From: JBIQLO01 sp044464175
Lineage (GTDB): Bacteria; Planctomycetota; Phycisphaerae; Tepidisphaerales; Tepidisphaeraceae
Direction: 5' to 3'
Length of the DNA: 19,722 bases
NCBI GenBank assembly: GCA_044464175.1
Contig: JBIQLO010000057.1
Span: 1 to 19,722 of the forward strand
The notes under the pieces were generated by a model that saw nothing but the letters and a program-made list of their open reading frames with translations, was not told the DNA's origin and did no database searches. Made by a program: the position numbers and the translations under genes. Every line of letters starts with the position of its first letter. Positions within the stretch are counted from its first letter, which is position 1. This document shows positions 7,801 through 14,476 of this stretch, in pieces.

Positions 7801-9457
7801 GGCGCGCCTGCGCGAGGCTGCGCGGCTGGACCCGGCGGGACGGCTCAAGTCGCCCCTGCCACTGAGTGGGGGCGGGACGATCCAGCCGATGGGATATGCC
7901 GAGGCAGCCACGGCGATCGAACGGCAAATTCCGCCCGTCTCTGAGCGCTTCCCTTCGTTTCAAATTGATAAAGCGCCCGGCGGTAAGCCCTTTGCCGAAG
8001 CCAAAGAGGCCCGGGTGGAGGGGGTGGAGGCGCTGATCCATCCATTACGTGGCCATGAGCGGTGGGATCGGGTGGTGGGGTGGTCCAAAGCCGATGGGAT
8101 TGTGCTGATTCAGCCGGGACAGAAGCATCCGGTGGCGAAGGTGACATTTTCCAGCCGGCCGGAGGGGTGCGCGTGGAGAGGCGAATATCTCTCGATCTGG
8201 AGTGAGCAGGAACTGGCATGCCTGGATGGTGCCATGGGCAAGGTGATCTGGCGCTGGACGCCGGCGGCCGGCTCGCATCCTATTGCCCTGGCGCAGGCGC
8301 CGGCGATGGCCTCATCGGAATTGCCCAAATCGCGGGCTGAGCCGCCGGTACCGCGCGCGGTGAGGCAACGTCCCGTGATGGTCCGGCGGGGAGGCATGAA
8401 CGCAGGTGTTGTCCGATTTCGCGTCGGCGCCGCCGCACAATTGCTCGGCGATGTGCCGGTCGTGCAGCCGCCACAGCAATCCGCCGGAGCGGAGCGGATC
8501 GCCCAGGTGCAACCGGCGGGAGATCGGCTGGTGGTCGCCACGACCAAAGGGCGGTTGATCTGCCTGGATGGGGGGACGGGAAACATCCTATGGCGGCGAA
8601 GTGCTGGACAGCAGCCGATCGAACGGATTCTGGCCAACGGCGACTTTATCGTCGTCAGAAGCGTGGGCGCGGACGAACAGAAGCTCATCGCGCTGAACGC
8701 CTTTGACGGGCGGGAAATTTTCCGCCGTGGATTCGGTGAGTCGGAGAGCACGGGATTGATGAACGTGGCGTTGGCACCCCAGGGGGTGCTGGTCTTTACC
8801 ACCGGCGGTGCGATCGCAGGAAAGGATCTGTATGAGGGAGGCGACGCACTCACTTTCCAAACCGATGGGCGGCATGTGCGGGGGGATCAGGCGCGGGCTC
8901 GGCCTGGCATGGGCGGAGCGGGTGGCTATCCTTATATTGGGATGATCCGGCCGGATCAACTGGTCATCAGCGGTGATCGGATTCTGGCGCTCAGCGATGG
9001 GGGACAGTTCGTGCGGGTTCATTCTCTGGTAAACGGCGAACTTCTCAAGCGGCGCGATGCGGAGCACAAGCTGGATATTCCTGCGCTGCTGTCGACGGGG
9101 ACGCAGGGGTGGACAGTTTCCCTCCGCACCGGGGCACACCGCCTATACGTTTTGGATCAGCAGAATGTAAGTTGTTACGGGGTTGAGGATGCCACCGAGC
9201 AGTGGCGGTGGGAATCCGTCGCGGAGGCCGAGTTTTCCAACCTGTACATTGGGCAAGGCATCTTGGCCGTCCTGGACGGTTCGCAGCAGGGAGCCAGGGG
9301 CATGCTCTGCTTCAGCCGGGAGGAACTGTCCGGTGGACGCGAGAGCGGCCTGTTGCGGTTTTCCATCCGGTTGCCTGAGGGGAGCGACTGGGAGCCGGTG
9401 GAGGGGGGATTCTACTATGTGGCTCAAGGGGCGGCCCATTTTCTGCGCGGACAGTGA
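4802..9457 (+). CDS. Giant secreted PQQ-type beta-propeller and TPR protein
   Basis: A protein of 1551 residues of unknown function. A Sec-type signal peptide (MLIRMALVLLGGSALAAAA, cleavage near residues 22-24) implies export. An alpha-helical, TPR-like region runs to about residue 250. A first propeller has PQQ-like blades of the form CLD..TG...W near residues 401 (LVCLDRQTGQERW), 458, 514 and 575. A second helical/TPR region follows (about 739-1030, including RYAQALLAAGRTKEG and VYPNAAVADRAL). A second propeller has blades near 1138, 1250, 1292 and 1457. No enzyme active site or true PQQ ligand set is visible; a scaffold or binding role is likelier than dehydrogenase activity. ATG 4802 and ATG 4805 are adjacent; GGGAG lies 3 and 6 nt before them, so 4805 may be the true start. 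The reading frame crosses a run of ten G. The 3' end is convergent with the transporter gene, 20 nt away. Confidence 0.85.
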   Translation: MMANMLIRMALVLLGGSALAAAAPATTAASGETAQGGFYAAPAEEGVYVPDSSAALEALALAQRMAGRGQWDSAGSLMQEVLEKYADKVAPQRLDAQGKVEAYVGIAAAVHDRIARWPAEGRQAYATRYEPEAHRRLAEAGRDWDKLHALVWRYLETSSGRAAALRLMDLRIERGDFHAAIWLGDRLLAWTSAGDRGEILFRLGWAAHLAGQDEAAHGWLNELKKIAPPLRGTVRGKSVELAAALGQMLETPVSLSAHAPEDWPLPGGSPDRGRLAPAVASIGQKLFAVPLPQPTSSMNRQEEAPPQEMRLGIMPVVVGNALYFQDGRRVYGLDLNSGLPLSGWASTYAAQGARFELPAPAGGLSTGPMTVTVGPDAVFAVMGGGLNPLQPFGRQPREGSTTRLVCLDRQTGQERWTLSPEGLKMGAAMKSMEFSGNPIVAGDRVYVLGRGDSGNFESCYAICLDARSGERLWVRYIAGAATAGAVFRMESGEPSPVSYPALMQGRLFVAGENGAVAALDATDGSVRWLSLYARRATERQERQRDTAQRLLRPWSANPVIAQGGQVFVLPSDGQDLMVFDAGSGREVRRIPLSQLGEADTLLGIRGNWIILTGQRRAWAVNWKDYDPKAKNLSRVIVKSADLSAVRGRGVVTADSVYVPTERQLKRLSLAGDLAERGFMVVESHPAYDGVWGQGEGPGNVVAAEDHLIVAGADQVSVYADWGRVSLRMHEAIEAAPEDRDLRLRYAQALLAAGRTKEGLEQIDRVIADLGGAGSMRAGAGRTSLFDAIMAMAHRAVKSNDGTTAEQLLGRAVNAAQTAGEQVEYLLARADLAHHGKQWGTEVAMLQSVLSDRDLRGVAVSPPADAPNAAPVFAGDVARQRIGVILRMAEGEQAYAEFGKTARAQFEQARTLQDPEALRRVAEVYPNAAVADRALWEAAQAYEGRGNLILAKEMLKGLLLQGQTGAEVPEGSQANDSISRPRVLVAMARLYVRLNDPLAAAARLREAARLDPAGRLKSPLPLSGGGTIQPMGYAEAATAIERQIPPVSERFPSFQIDKAPGGKPFAEAKEARVEGVEALIHPLRGHERWDRVVGWSKADGIVLIQPGQKHPVAKVTFSSRPEGCAWRGEYLSIWSEQELACLDGAMGKVIWRWTPAAGSHPIALAQAPAMASSELPKSRAEPPVPRAVRQRPVMVRRGGMNAGVVRFRVGAAAQLLGDVPVVQPPQQSAGAERIAQVQPAGDRLVVATTKGRLICLDGGTGNILWRRSAGQQPIERILANGDFIVVRSVGADEQKLIALNAFDGREIFRRGFGESESTGLMNVALAPQGVLVFTTGGAIAGKDLYEGGDALTFQTDGRHVRGDQARARPGMGGAGGYPYIGMIRPDQLVISGDRILALSDGGQFVRVHSLVNGELLKRRDAEHKLDIPALLSTGTQGWTVSLRTGAHRLYVLDQQNVSCYGVEDATEQWRWESVAEAEFSNLYIGQGILAVLDGSQQGARGMLCFSREELSGGRESGLLRFSIRLPEGSDWEPVEGGFYYVAQGAAHFLRGQ
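5947..5956 (+). repeat. Ten-G homopolymer inside the PQQ/TPR gene
   Basis: Ten consecutive G residues lie near codon 383 of the 1551-codon frame and encode part of MGGGLNP. The frame is intact as given. A one-base slip would truncate the protein within the first propeller. It may be a slippage-prone site or simply the result of the gene's G-rich codon use. Confidence 0.9.
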
Positions 9458-9477
9458 TGCGCATGCACGGCGGTCGG

Positions 9478-11001
9478 TCAGGGCCGGGTGGCCGGCAGCG
9501 CCCGGGGCAGCAGCGTTCGGGCGACCAGGGGTATGGCCTTTCCGTCCAAATCAACCGCTTTGTTGGCCTGGCGCATCCTGGCGTTGTCGATCGTCCCGAC
9601 GAGGGGCTTGAGGGCTTCGAAGATGCGCGGGTTGGCCGCCGCGCGGGGCGACAAGAGCAGCACCGCATCGTACGGAGGCAGGGCGTGCTTGGGATCTTTC
9701 AGGACCAGCAGGTCATAGGCGGCGATACGCCCGTCAGTGCTGAAGGCGGTGATGGCATCCACCTGCCCTTCGCGGACGGCCGCGTACATGAGCGAGGAGT
9801 CCAGGCTCAGCCGGTCTTTAAAATCAAGGTGATAGGCATCCCGAACGGCGGTCCACTCCGGGCGTGCGAAAAATTCATAATCCGACCCCAGCGACAGCTT
9901 CGGCGCGGCCGCGGCCAGATCGGCCAGAGTCTTGATGTTTAGCTCGGCCGCCCGATCCCGCCGCATGGCGAAGGCATAGGCGTTTTCAAAGCCGATCGGG
10001 CCCAGACAGACGATGCCGTAATTCTCCTTCAAAAAGGCGGTCATTTCCTGAAGTACCTTTTTGGGGCCGGGTGTGTCGGATCGCTTCATGATGTTCGACC
10101 AGATCGTGCCGGTGTAGTCGATGTAGCAGTCAATATTGTCCTGCGCCAGGGCATTGAACAGGATCGTGGAGCCCATCCCGCTGTTCTTGTGGACGATCAG
10201 ACCTGCATCCTCCAGTTGCTGCGCCATCGCTTCGGAGAGGATGTACTGCTCGGTAAACGTCTTGGCCCCGACTTGGACGGCGCTCCCGCCGGAGTGGGTC
10301 GAGCCGAAGGAGATGAACGGCATGGCGGCAAAGCCCATGATTACGAGCAGCCCGGTGGCCGAGAGGGCGCCCAGCGGGCGGCTGCGTCGCGTGACTGCCA
10401 ATTCAATGCCGCGGATGAGCAGGTCCAGGGCAATCGCCAGCAGTGCTGCGGCAACGACGCCGGTGAGGGTGGCGACGTGATTCTGGGTCTGAAGGCCCTG
10501 GAAAATATAATTGCCCAGACTCGGCTGCCCGACCGGCGTGGAAAGCGTGGCGATGCCGACCACCCAGACGGTGCTGGTGCGGATGCCCGCGATGATGACC
10601 GGCGCGGCCAGGGGAAGCTGCACGCGGCGAAGCATCTGGTTGTTGGTCATTCCCACCCCGCGGGCGGCCTCGACGATCGCCGGATCGACGCCGGCCAGGC
10701 CCGTCACGGTGTTGCGCAGGATGGGGAGAATGCTGTAGAGGCACAGGGCGATAATGGCCGGGAGAAAGCCGATCATTCCCAGCAGCGGCACCATCAGGGC
10801 CAGGAGCGCGAGGCTAGGCACCGTCTGGATGATGCCGGCGGCGCCCAGAAGGGGGCCCTGTAACGATTTGACACGCCAGGCGAATATCGCCAGGGGAATG
10901 CTGATGAGGATGCCCACGACCAGGGCCACGAGCGTCAGCTCGACGTGATAGCCCAGAAGAGTGGGAAGGCGGAGCAGTTCTGTGTGGAGCTTTGACAACA
11001 T
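9478..11001 (-). CDS. Fused permease and substrate-binding protein of a glycine betaine/choline-type ABC importer
   Basis: A 507-residue fusion of a membrane permease and an extracytoplasmic binding protein, as in OpuC/OsmU/EgtU-type compatible-solute importers. Residues 1-230 hold about six transmembrane helices and the EAA cytoplasmic loop (EAARGVGMTNNQMLRRVQLP, 111-130) that docks the ATPase. A further hydrophobic segment (212-232) tethers the binding domain. Residues 243-507 match the family: VGAKTFTEQYILSEAMAQQL at 244-263, then DCYIDYTGT. The ligand is not readable from sequence; betaine, choline, carnitine or ergothioneine are all possible. It is the third gene of the operon, 42 nt after the ATPase stop. 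The stop (9478-9480) is 20 nt from the convergent PQQ-protein stop and no terminator is visible between them. Confidence 0.88.
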   Translation of the reverse strand: MLSKLHTELLRLPTLLGYHVELTLVALVVGILISIPLAIFAWRVKSLQGPLLGAAGIIQTVPSLALLALMVPLLGMIGFLPAIIALCLYSILPILRNTVTGLAGVDPAIVEAARGVGMTNNQMLRRVQLPLAAPVIIAGIRTSTVWVVGIATLSTPVGQPSLGNYIFQGLQTQNHVATLTGVVAAALLAIALDLLIRGIELAVTRRSRPLGALSATGLLVIMGFAAMPFISFGSTHSGGSAVQVGAKTFTEQYILSEAMAQQLEDAGLIVHKNSGMGSTILFNALAQDNIDCYIDYTGTIWSNIMKRSDTPGPKKVLQEMTAFLKENYGIVCLGPIGFENAYAFAMRRDRAAELNIKTLADLAAAAPKLSLGSDYEFFARPEWTAVRDAYHLDFKDRLSLDSSLMYAAVREGQVDAITAFSTDGRIAAYDLLVLKDPKHALPPYDAVLLLSPRAAANPRIFEALKPLVGTIDNARMRQANKAVDLDGKAIPLVARTLLPRALPATRP

Positions 11002-11043
11002 GGTGCTGAGTGCCGGTGGTCGTGCCTCGGGGAGCCTGAGGCA

Positions 11044-11865
11044 CTAGGCTTCGGCGATCTCCTCCAGGCGGTCGGCCTGTCGCCGGGGGGTTTGCAGCAG
11101 TTCGGCGACATAGGCGTCCTGCGGATCGGTCATCAGTTCATGCGGCGTGCCCACGCGCAACAGGCGCCCGTTTTGCATTACCGCGATCCGGTCGGCCAGC
11201 AGGAGCGCCTCGGTCATGTCGTGCGTCACCATAACGACCGTCAGATGGAGCTGTTTCTGAAGGTTCCGGAATTCAACCTGGAGGGCGTCGCGCGTGATCG
11301 GATCCAGCGCGCCAAACGGCTCGTCCATGAGCATGAGCTTGGGACCGGCGGCCAGTGCGCGGGCGAAGCCGACGCGCTGACGTTGTCCGCCGGAGAGTTC
11401 ACTGGGATACCGCTGCGCATATGCGCCCGCCTCCAGGCCGACCATCTCCAGCAACTCATCGACGCGGCGGGCAGTCCGCGCCTTGTCCCAGCCCAGGAGC
11501 CGGGGCACCGTTGCCACGTTCTGGGCGACGGTGAGGTGCGGAAACAGGCCGATCATCTGAAAGACATAGCCGATGCCGCGCCGCAGTTGAACCGGATCGA
11601 GCCGCGCGGTGTCGACGCCGTCGATATGAATCGTCCCGCCGCTGGGCTCAACGAGGCGGTTGATCATCTTCAGCGTGGTGGTCTTGCCGCTGCCGGAGCC
11701 GCCCAAAAGCGCCAGCAACTCGCCTGGGTGCACCTGTAACGAGAGTTGGTGCACCGCGAAGGTCTGGCCCTCATCAAAGGTCTTGTCCACATTTTCCATG
11801 CGGATCATGTCCGCGGCGGCGGCCGGCGGCGGCTCATCCAGTGGCATGACGCTAGGCGACGGCAT
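11044..11865 (-). CDS. ABC transporter ATP-binding protein, ProV/OpuCA type, without CBS domains
   Basis: The 273-residue ATPase that powers the adjacent permease/binding fusion. It shows Walker A GGSGSGKT (55-62), Q-loop Gln103, signature LSGGQ (157-161), Walker B LMLMDEP (177-183) and the switch His215 (VTHD). OpuCA and ProV relatives usually continue for about 100 more residues with tandem CBS domains that sense ionic strength or nucleotides; this one ends soon after the ATPase core. ATG 11865 is chosen because GGAG lies 7 nt upstream and gives a 14-nt overlap with the methyltransferase 3' end. ATG 11847, 4 nt after that stop, is an alternative with a poorer site and would shorten the N-terminus by 6 residues. 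The overlap implies coupled translation. Confidence 0.9.
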   Translation of the reverse strand: MPSPSVMPLDEPPPAAAADMIRMENVDKTFDEGQTFAVHQLSLQVHPGELLALLGGSGSGKTTTLKMINRLVEPSGGTIHIDGVDTARLDPVQLRRGIGYVFQMIGLFPHLTVAQNVATVPRLLGWDKARTARRVDELLEMVGLEAGAYAQRYPSELSGGQRQRVGFARALAAGPKLMLMDEPFGALDPITRDALQVEFRNLQKQLHLTVVMVTHDMTEALLLADRIAVMQNGRLLRVGTPHELMTDPQDAYVAELLQTPRRQADRLEEIAEA

Positions 11866-12658
11866 CGGCCAACTCCATGGGCATGTCCTGAAGTTTCCGC
11901 GCCGTCATGGCGACGTATATCAGCGGCTTGCCCTCGATCGACAGACGGTGATTATACCGCCGATAAGCCTCGATGCGGATCATTTTTTGCTCGGACAGGG
12001 CGCGGATCAGGCGGCAGAAGCCTGTGTCGTCGTGGCCGTCCAGGAATCGCTCCTTGATGTTGAAGCCGAGCCAGCCGCCATTTTCGATAAAATTGAACGC
12101 CGTTCCGAACGCCTGGGGCGGGATGTCGCCGAAGCCCAGGGCCGATGCCGTGCACAGGCAGTTGAAATGCGCCTCTCCCAGCCGCCGCCGCTGCGAGATG
12201 GACAAATCGCACAGGTCGGCCACCAGATACTGGTCGTAGAGGCATGGGCGGTCGCGCTCGGCCGCCTCGGCGGCCTCGGGAATGATGTCCAGGCCCACCA
12301 GGGACCGCACGCCGCGCAGGCGGAGCTGCTCGCCGAGCATGCCGTTGCCCGCTCCCACGTCCAACACGCGAAGCTGCGTGGGGGATTGTCCCGCCTCCTT
12401 CAGGCAGTCGCCCAGAAGCCCCACGATGCGCTGGGGCGAGTTGCATTGCAGGATGTCGCTGAAGAGGTGCTCGTAGAGGCCGGGAATCGAATAGATGTCG
12501 CTGTAGTCGTGGAGGCGGAGGCGGCGCCATTGGTTGTCGAGGTAAATTTCACACCATTCCACATCCTGGGAGCGGTTTTTCGGATCCTGGGGAAATCGGA
12601 TGGCAAAGGGCGCCCGGGCGCAGGGAATCGACACGGGTTCCTGAAGAGTAAGGGTCAT
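11852..12658 (-). CDS. Class I SAM-dependent methyltransferase, first gene of the transporter operon
   Basis: A 268-residue protein. The SAM-binding motif I is VLDVGAGNGMLGE (98-110), followed by an acidic ribose-binding residue in GLDIIPEA (Asp124) and VADLCDL (147-153). About 95 residues precede the Rossmann core (YSDIYSIPGLYEHLFSDIL, 55-70), a region I do not recognise and which may bind the substrate. The substrate is unknown. ATG 12658 has GGAGG 6 nt upstream, giving a clear start. The 3' end overlaps the start of the osmolyte-importer ATPase gene by 14 nt, so the enzyme is probably made with the importer. It could modify the imported compound or a precursor of it; this is inference only. 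It is transcribed from the promoter at 12879-12908 through a leader of about 210 nt. Confidence 0.82.
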   Translation of the reverse strand: MTLTLQEPVSIPCARAPFAIRFPQDPKNRSQDVEWCEIYLDNQWRRLRLHDYSDIYSIPGLYEHLFSDILQCNSPQRIVGLLGDCLKEAGQSPTQLRVLDVGAGNGMLGEQLRLRGVRSLVGLDIIPEAAEAAERDRPCLYDQYLVADLCDLSISQRRRLGEAHFNCLCTASALGFGDIPPQAFGTAFNFIENGGWLGFNIKERFLDGHDDTGFCRLIRALSEQKMIRIEAYRRYNHRLSIEGKPLIYVAMTARKLQDMPMELADAVA

Positions 12659-12872
12659 ACGATACCTCCATTGATGTTGATTGCCGCTTCCGACGAGGGT
12701 GTGGCCGGAAGGCGACGCGGACTCGGCCCGTGGCCGTGGTGCTCCAAAAAAAGGCAATGGGGCACAACGCGGTGGGCCGACGCGAAAAAATTAAACGACG
12801 AACGACTCGCTCGGCATGTCAGTCACCCCCACATGTCCGACGATCGCAGTCTCCATGGGACACATTTCCTAT
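12659..12872 (-). other. Structured 5' leader of the methyltransferase/transporter operon
   Basis: About 214 nt lie between the predicted transcription start (near 12872) and the methyltransferase ATG. On the minus strand, 12858-12865 can pair with 12831-12838 (8 bp including two G-U), with an inner GAC/GTC stem in the loop. The same GGACATG segment can instead pair with CATGCCG at 12812-12818 (about 7 bp with one bulge), so the two stems exclude each other. The second stem would cover the ATG of a possible 8-codon ORF (12791-12817, MPSESFVV), which has a GGTGA 5 nt upstream. A U-rich run follows at 12785-12795. The rest of the leader shows only the ribosome binding site GGAGG. No known riboswitch class was recognised. 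Confidence 0.4.
12791..12817 (-). CDS. Possible 8-codon upstream ORF in the operon leader
   Basis: ATG to TAA encodes MPSESFVV. A GGTGA lies 5 nt upstream. It ends at an A/U-rich run. It could be a leader peptide, but an ORF of this length also arises easily by chance and its composition shows no run of one regulatory amino acid. Confidence 0.2.
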   Translation of the reverse strand: MPSESFVV

Positions 12873-12878
12873 GAGAAC

Positions 12879-12908
12879 CATATATCCACAATCGCATCGC
12901 GATGTCAA
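12879..12908 (-). promoter_or_regulatory. Sigma-70-type promoter of the methyltransferase/transporter operon
   Basis: On the minus strand a perfect -35 box TTGACA (12903-12908) is followed by an 18-nt spacer and TATATG (12879-12884) as the -10, with four of six consensus bases. The predicted start is near 12872. The box lies in strikingly AT-rich DNA compared with the rest of the window. It reads towards the methyltransferase gene with no other gene between. Confidence 0.65.
12891..12903. promoter_or_regulatory. 13-bp dyad in the promoter spacer, possible operator
   Basis: ATCGC and GCGAT flank a 3-bp centre and fill most of the spacer between the -10 and -35 boxes. Such placement suits a repressor or a MerR-like regulator acting on an 18-bp spacer. 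No regulator gene is present nearby. Short GC-rich dyads are also common by chance. Confidence 0.3.
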
Positions 12909-12909
12909 C

Positions 12910-12939
12910 AAAAAATGCCGGAAAAATGAAGTTTTTTTT
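12910..12939 (-). promoter_or_regulatory. Phased A/T tracts upstream of the -35 box (UP-element-like)
   Basis: Tracts of 6 A (12910-12915), 5 A (12922-12926) and 8 T (12932-12939) are centred about 11 to 12 bp apart, directly upstream of the TTGACA box. They could form curved DNA or an UP element contacting the RNA polymerase alpha subunits. From here to 13050 I see no gene, only a 5-bp GAACC/GGTTC hairpin at 13005-13017. Confidence 0.4.
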
Positions 12940-13050
12940 GCTTTCGGAATATGTGCGTGGAAGAAAGGGGATTAAAAAGGTGAGGCACGCATATGCACTT
13001 GAGGGAACCCGCGGTTCGAATTCAAAGGGAACTCCGCGCAGCAGAGGGCT

Positions 13051-13587
13051 TCATTTCCGCACGGAGGCGGCCGCCACGGCGTGCGGCAGATATCCATTGA
13101 TGGCGCGCTGAATCGGATCGATCGTGATAAAGGCACGGGGATCGGCGTTTCGGGCCAGCTCCAGCAATTGCGCGCCGCGCCGGCGCGGGGAGGCGACGAA
13201 CAGCACCAGCACCTCGCCGTCCCGTCCGTGGGCGCGCACGGCGGTGACCCCGAATCCGTGCTGGCGCAGCTTGCCCAGCAGATCGGGCGCGCCATCCCGG
13301 CTGATGATGCGCGTCAGAATCCAGCCGCTGGCGATCCACCCTTCCAGCGTCATGCCCAGCGCCGTCCCGCAGGCGAAGCCGCAGGCATAACCGATCATCC
13401 GCAACGGATCATTGAGGTTCGTGAAGACAGTGGAAAGGGCGACGATGAAGACGCTGGCTTCAATCAATCCCAGCAGGGCGGCGGTGAGGCGCTGGCCGCG
13501 CACCATCGCCAGCACGCGCAGCGTTCCCAGCGAAACATCGGTGATGCGAAGGAAAAAGATCAGAAGTGCTCCGAGAATCGCTTCCAT
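13051..13587 (-). CDS. UPF0316 family membrane protein (DUF5698 + DUF2179)
   Basis: A 178-residue protein, the usual length for this family, whose function is not established. The N-terminal part has three hydrophobic helices (about residues 3-23, 33-55, 63-82) with the family-typical FLRITDVSLGTLRVLAMVRG (12-31). The cytosolic C-terminal DUF2179 domain (about 90-170) contains GFGVTAVRAHGRDGEV. I start at ATG 13587 (MEAILG), which fits the family and leaves a short leader after a possible TATACT -10 box. In-frame ATG 13608 and longer forms up to 13677 would overlap that box. It is the last gene of the minus-strand series beginning with rimO, 79 nt after the preceding stop, and may have its own promoter. 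Confidence 0.82.
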   Translation of the reverse strand: MEAILGALLIFFLRITDVSLGTLRVLAMVRGQRLTAALLGLIEASVFIVALSTVFTNLNDPLRMIGYACGFACGTALGMTLEGWIASGWILTRIISRDGAPDLLGKLRQHGFGVTAVRAHGRDGEVLVLFVASPRRRGAQLLELARNADPRAFITIDPIQRAINGYLPHAVAAASVRK

Positions 13588-13617
13588 GGAAGCGCATTCT
13601 ATGCGCATGGGCGCAAA

Positions 13618-13623
13618 AGTATA
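13618..13623 (-). promoter_or_regulatory. Possible -10 box TATACT before the UPF0316 gene
   Basis: TATACT on the minus strand matches five of six consensus bases and would start transcription about 24 nt before ATG 13587. No good -35 box is seen about 17 nt upstream, so the call is weak. Confidence 0.3.
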
Positions 13624-13666
13624 ACGCAGAGAAACAGGAGAAGACTCACAGCGCTTTTCGCGCGCC

Positions 13667-14410
13667 TCAGGCGCCACGCCGGGCCATTTCCCGGGCGGCT
13701 TCCGACAGACGCTGATGCGCCAGTTCGCAGGCGGAATCGGCTTCGATGGCGCGGCGGTAACCGGCCATGCGCCGAAGCGGGTCGGTCTGGGCGTCGGCGG
13801 CGGCCAGGAGCGGCCGGTGAAGCCGCTCCCACAGATCCATCACCCGGGCATAGGTCCGGGCGGAACCGGCTTCAACGCCGCGGGGCAATTCCGCAGGCTC
13901 GATCGTCAGGCAACCTTCGGGGAGCGCGGCCGACAGGGCGTGAGCGGACTGGTTCCGAATCGGCGGCAATGGCGTGGCGGCCGAGGGGGCGAGAATGAGA
14001 ATGCGACCGGTATCGGTGGGATAAACGGCCGCCAGGAAGGTCTCCAGATAGAGCTCGCGCTGGGCGGCCAGTTGACGGACCTCCAGGGCAGGCTGCATTG
14101 ATCCCCATCCGGCGATCAGTAGTTGTCCGGCGCTGAAGCGGCTGAGGATGTCGACGGGATCGAGGGAGTGGTCGGGTCCTTCAGCCCAGAGGTCCATGCA
14201 CACTTGCCCTTCGCCGCAGCGCTGGCGAATTTGCCGGCGGGTCTCCTGCAGCGGCAGATAAAGCCGCGCCAGCACTTCCCATTGACGCTGGCTCCAGGCG
14301 ATGGCCTCGGCCTGGGCCAGAAGTCGCTCGGCCTGGAGATAGGCCTGTGCCATCAGGGCTTGTTGGCCGCGTTCGCAGAGGGATTGGATGGAAGTATCGC
14401 CGTTCATCAT
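13667..14410 (-). CDS. Helical protein of unknown function
   Basis: A 247-residue protein that I cannot assign to a family. The N-terminal region (about 8-65) is alpha-helical and TPR-like (ALMAQAYLQAERLLAQAEAI), the middle (about 85-165) is mixed with beta strands (GQLLIAGWGS, GRILILAPSA), and the C-terminal 60 residues are again helical (YRRAIEADSACELAHQRL, TPR-like). No signal peptide, metal motif or catalytic motif is visible. ATG 14410 is chosen because AGGA lies upstream at a workable spacing; ATG 14407 follows directly, and upstream in-frame ATGs lack a site. It follows the zinc-ribbon gene after a 66-nt gap with the same orientation, so the two are probably co-transcribed and may act together. 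Confidence 0.7.
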   Translation of the reverse strand: MMNGDTSIQSLCERGQQALMAQAYLQAERLLAQAEAIAWSQRQWEVLARLYLPLQETRRQIRQRCGEGQVCMDLWAEGPDHSLDPVDILSRFSAGQLLIAGWGSMQPALEVRQLAAQRELYLETFLAAVYPTDTGRILILAPSAATPLPPIRNQSAHALSAALPEGCLTIEPAELPRGVEAGSARTYARVMDLWERLHRPLLAAADAQTDPLRRMAGYRRAIEADSACELAHQRLSEAAREMARRGA

Positions 14411-14476
14411 GGTGTGTGTTCCTGTCACTGTCGCAAGCATGATCGGCTCAAGGCGTGCCATGGGCAAGCGCAGGCC

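Noticed and set aside
13001..13030. GGTTCGAATTC resembling a tRNA T-loop
   Set aside because: The T-stem does not pair (CGCGG against TCAAA) and no anticodon or acceptor stem lies around it. The small GAACC/GGTTC hairpin at 13005-13017 also lacks a U-tract, so it was not called a terminator.
12730..13111. Short plus-strand open frames in the promoter and leader region
   Set aside because: They cross the promoter, A-tracts and leader, have no ribosome binding site, and show no family resemblance.
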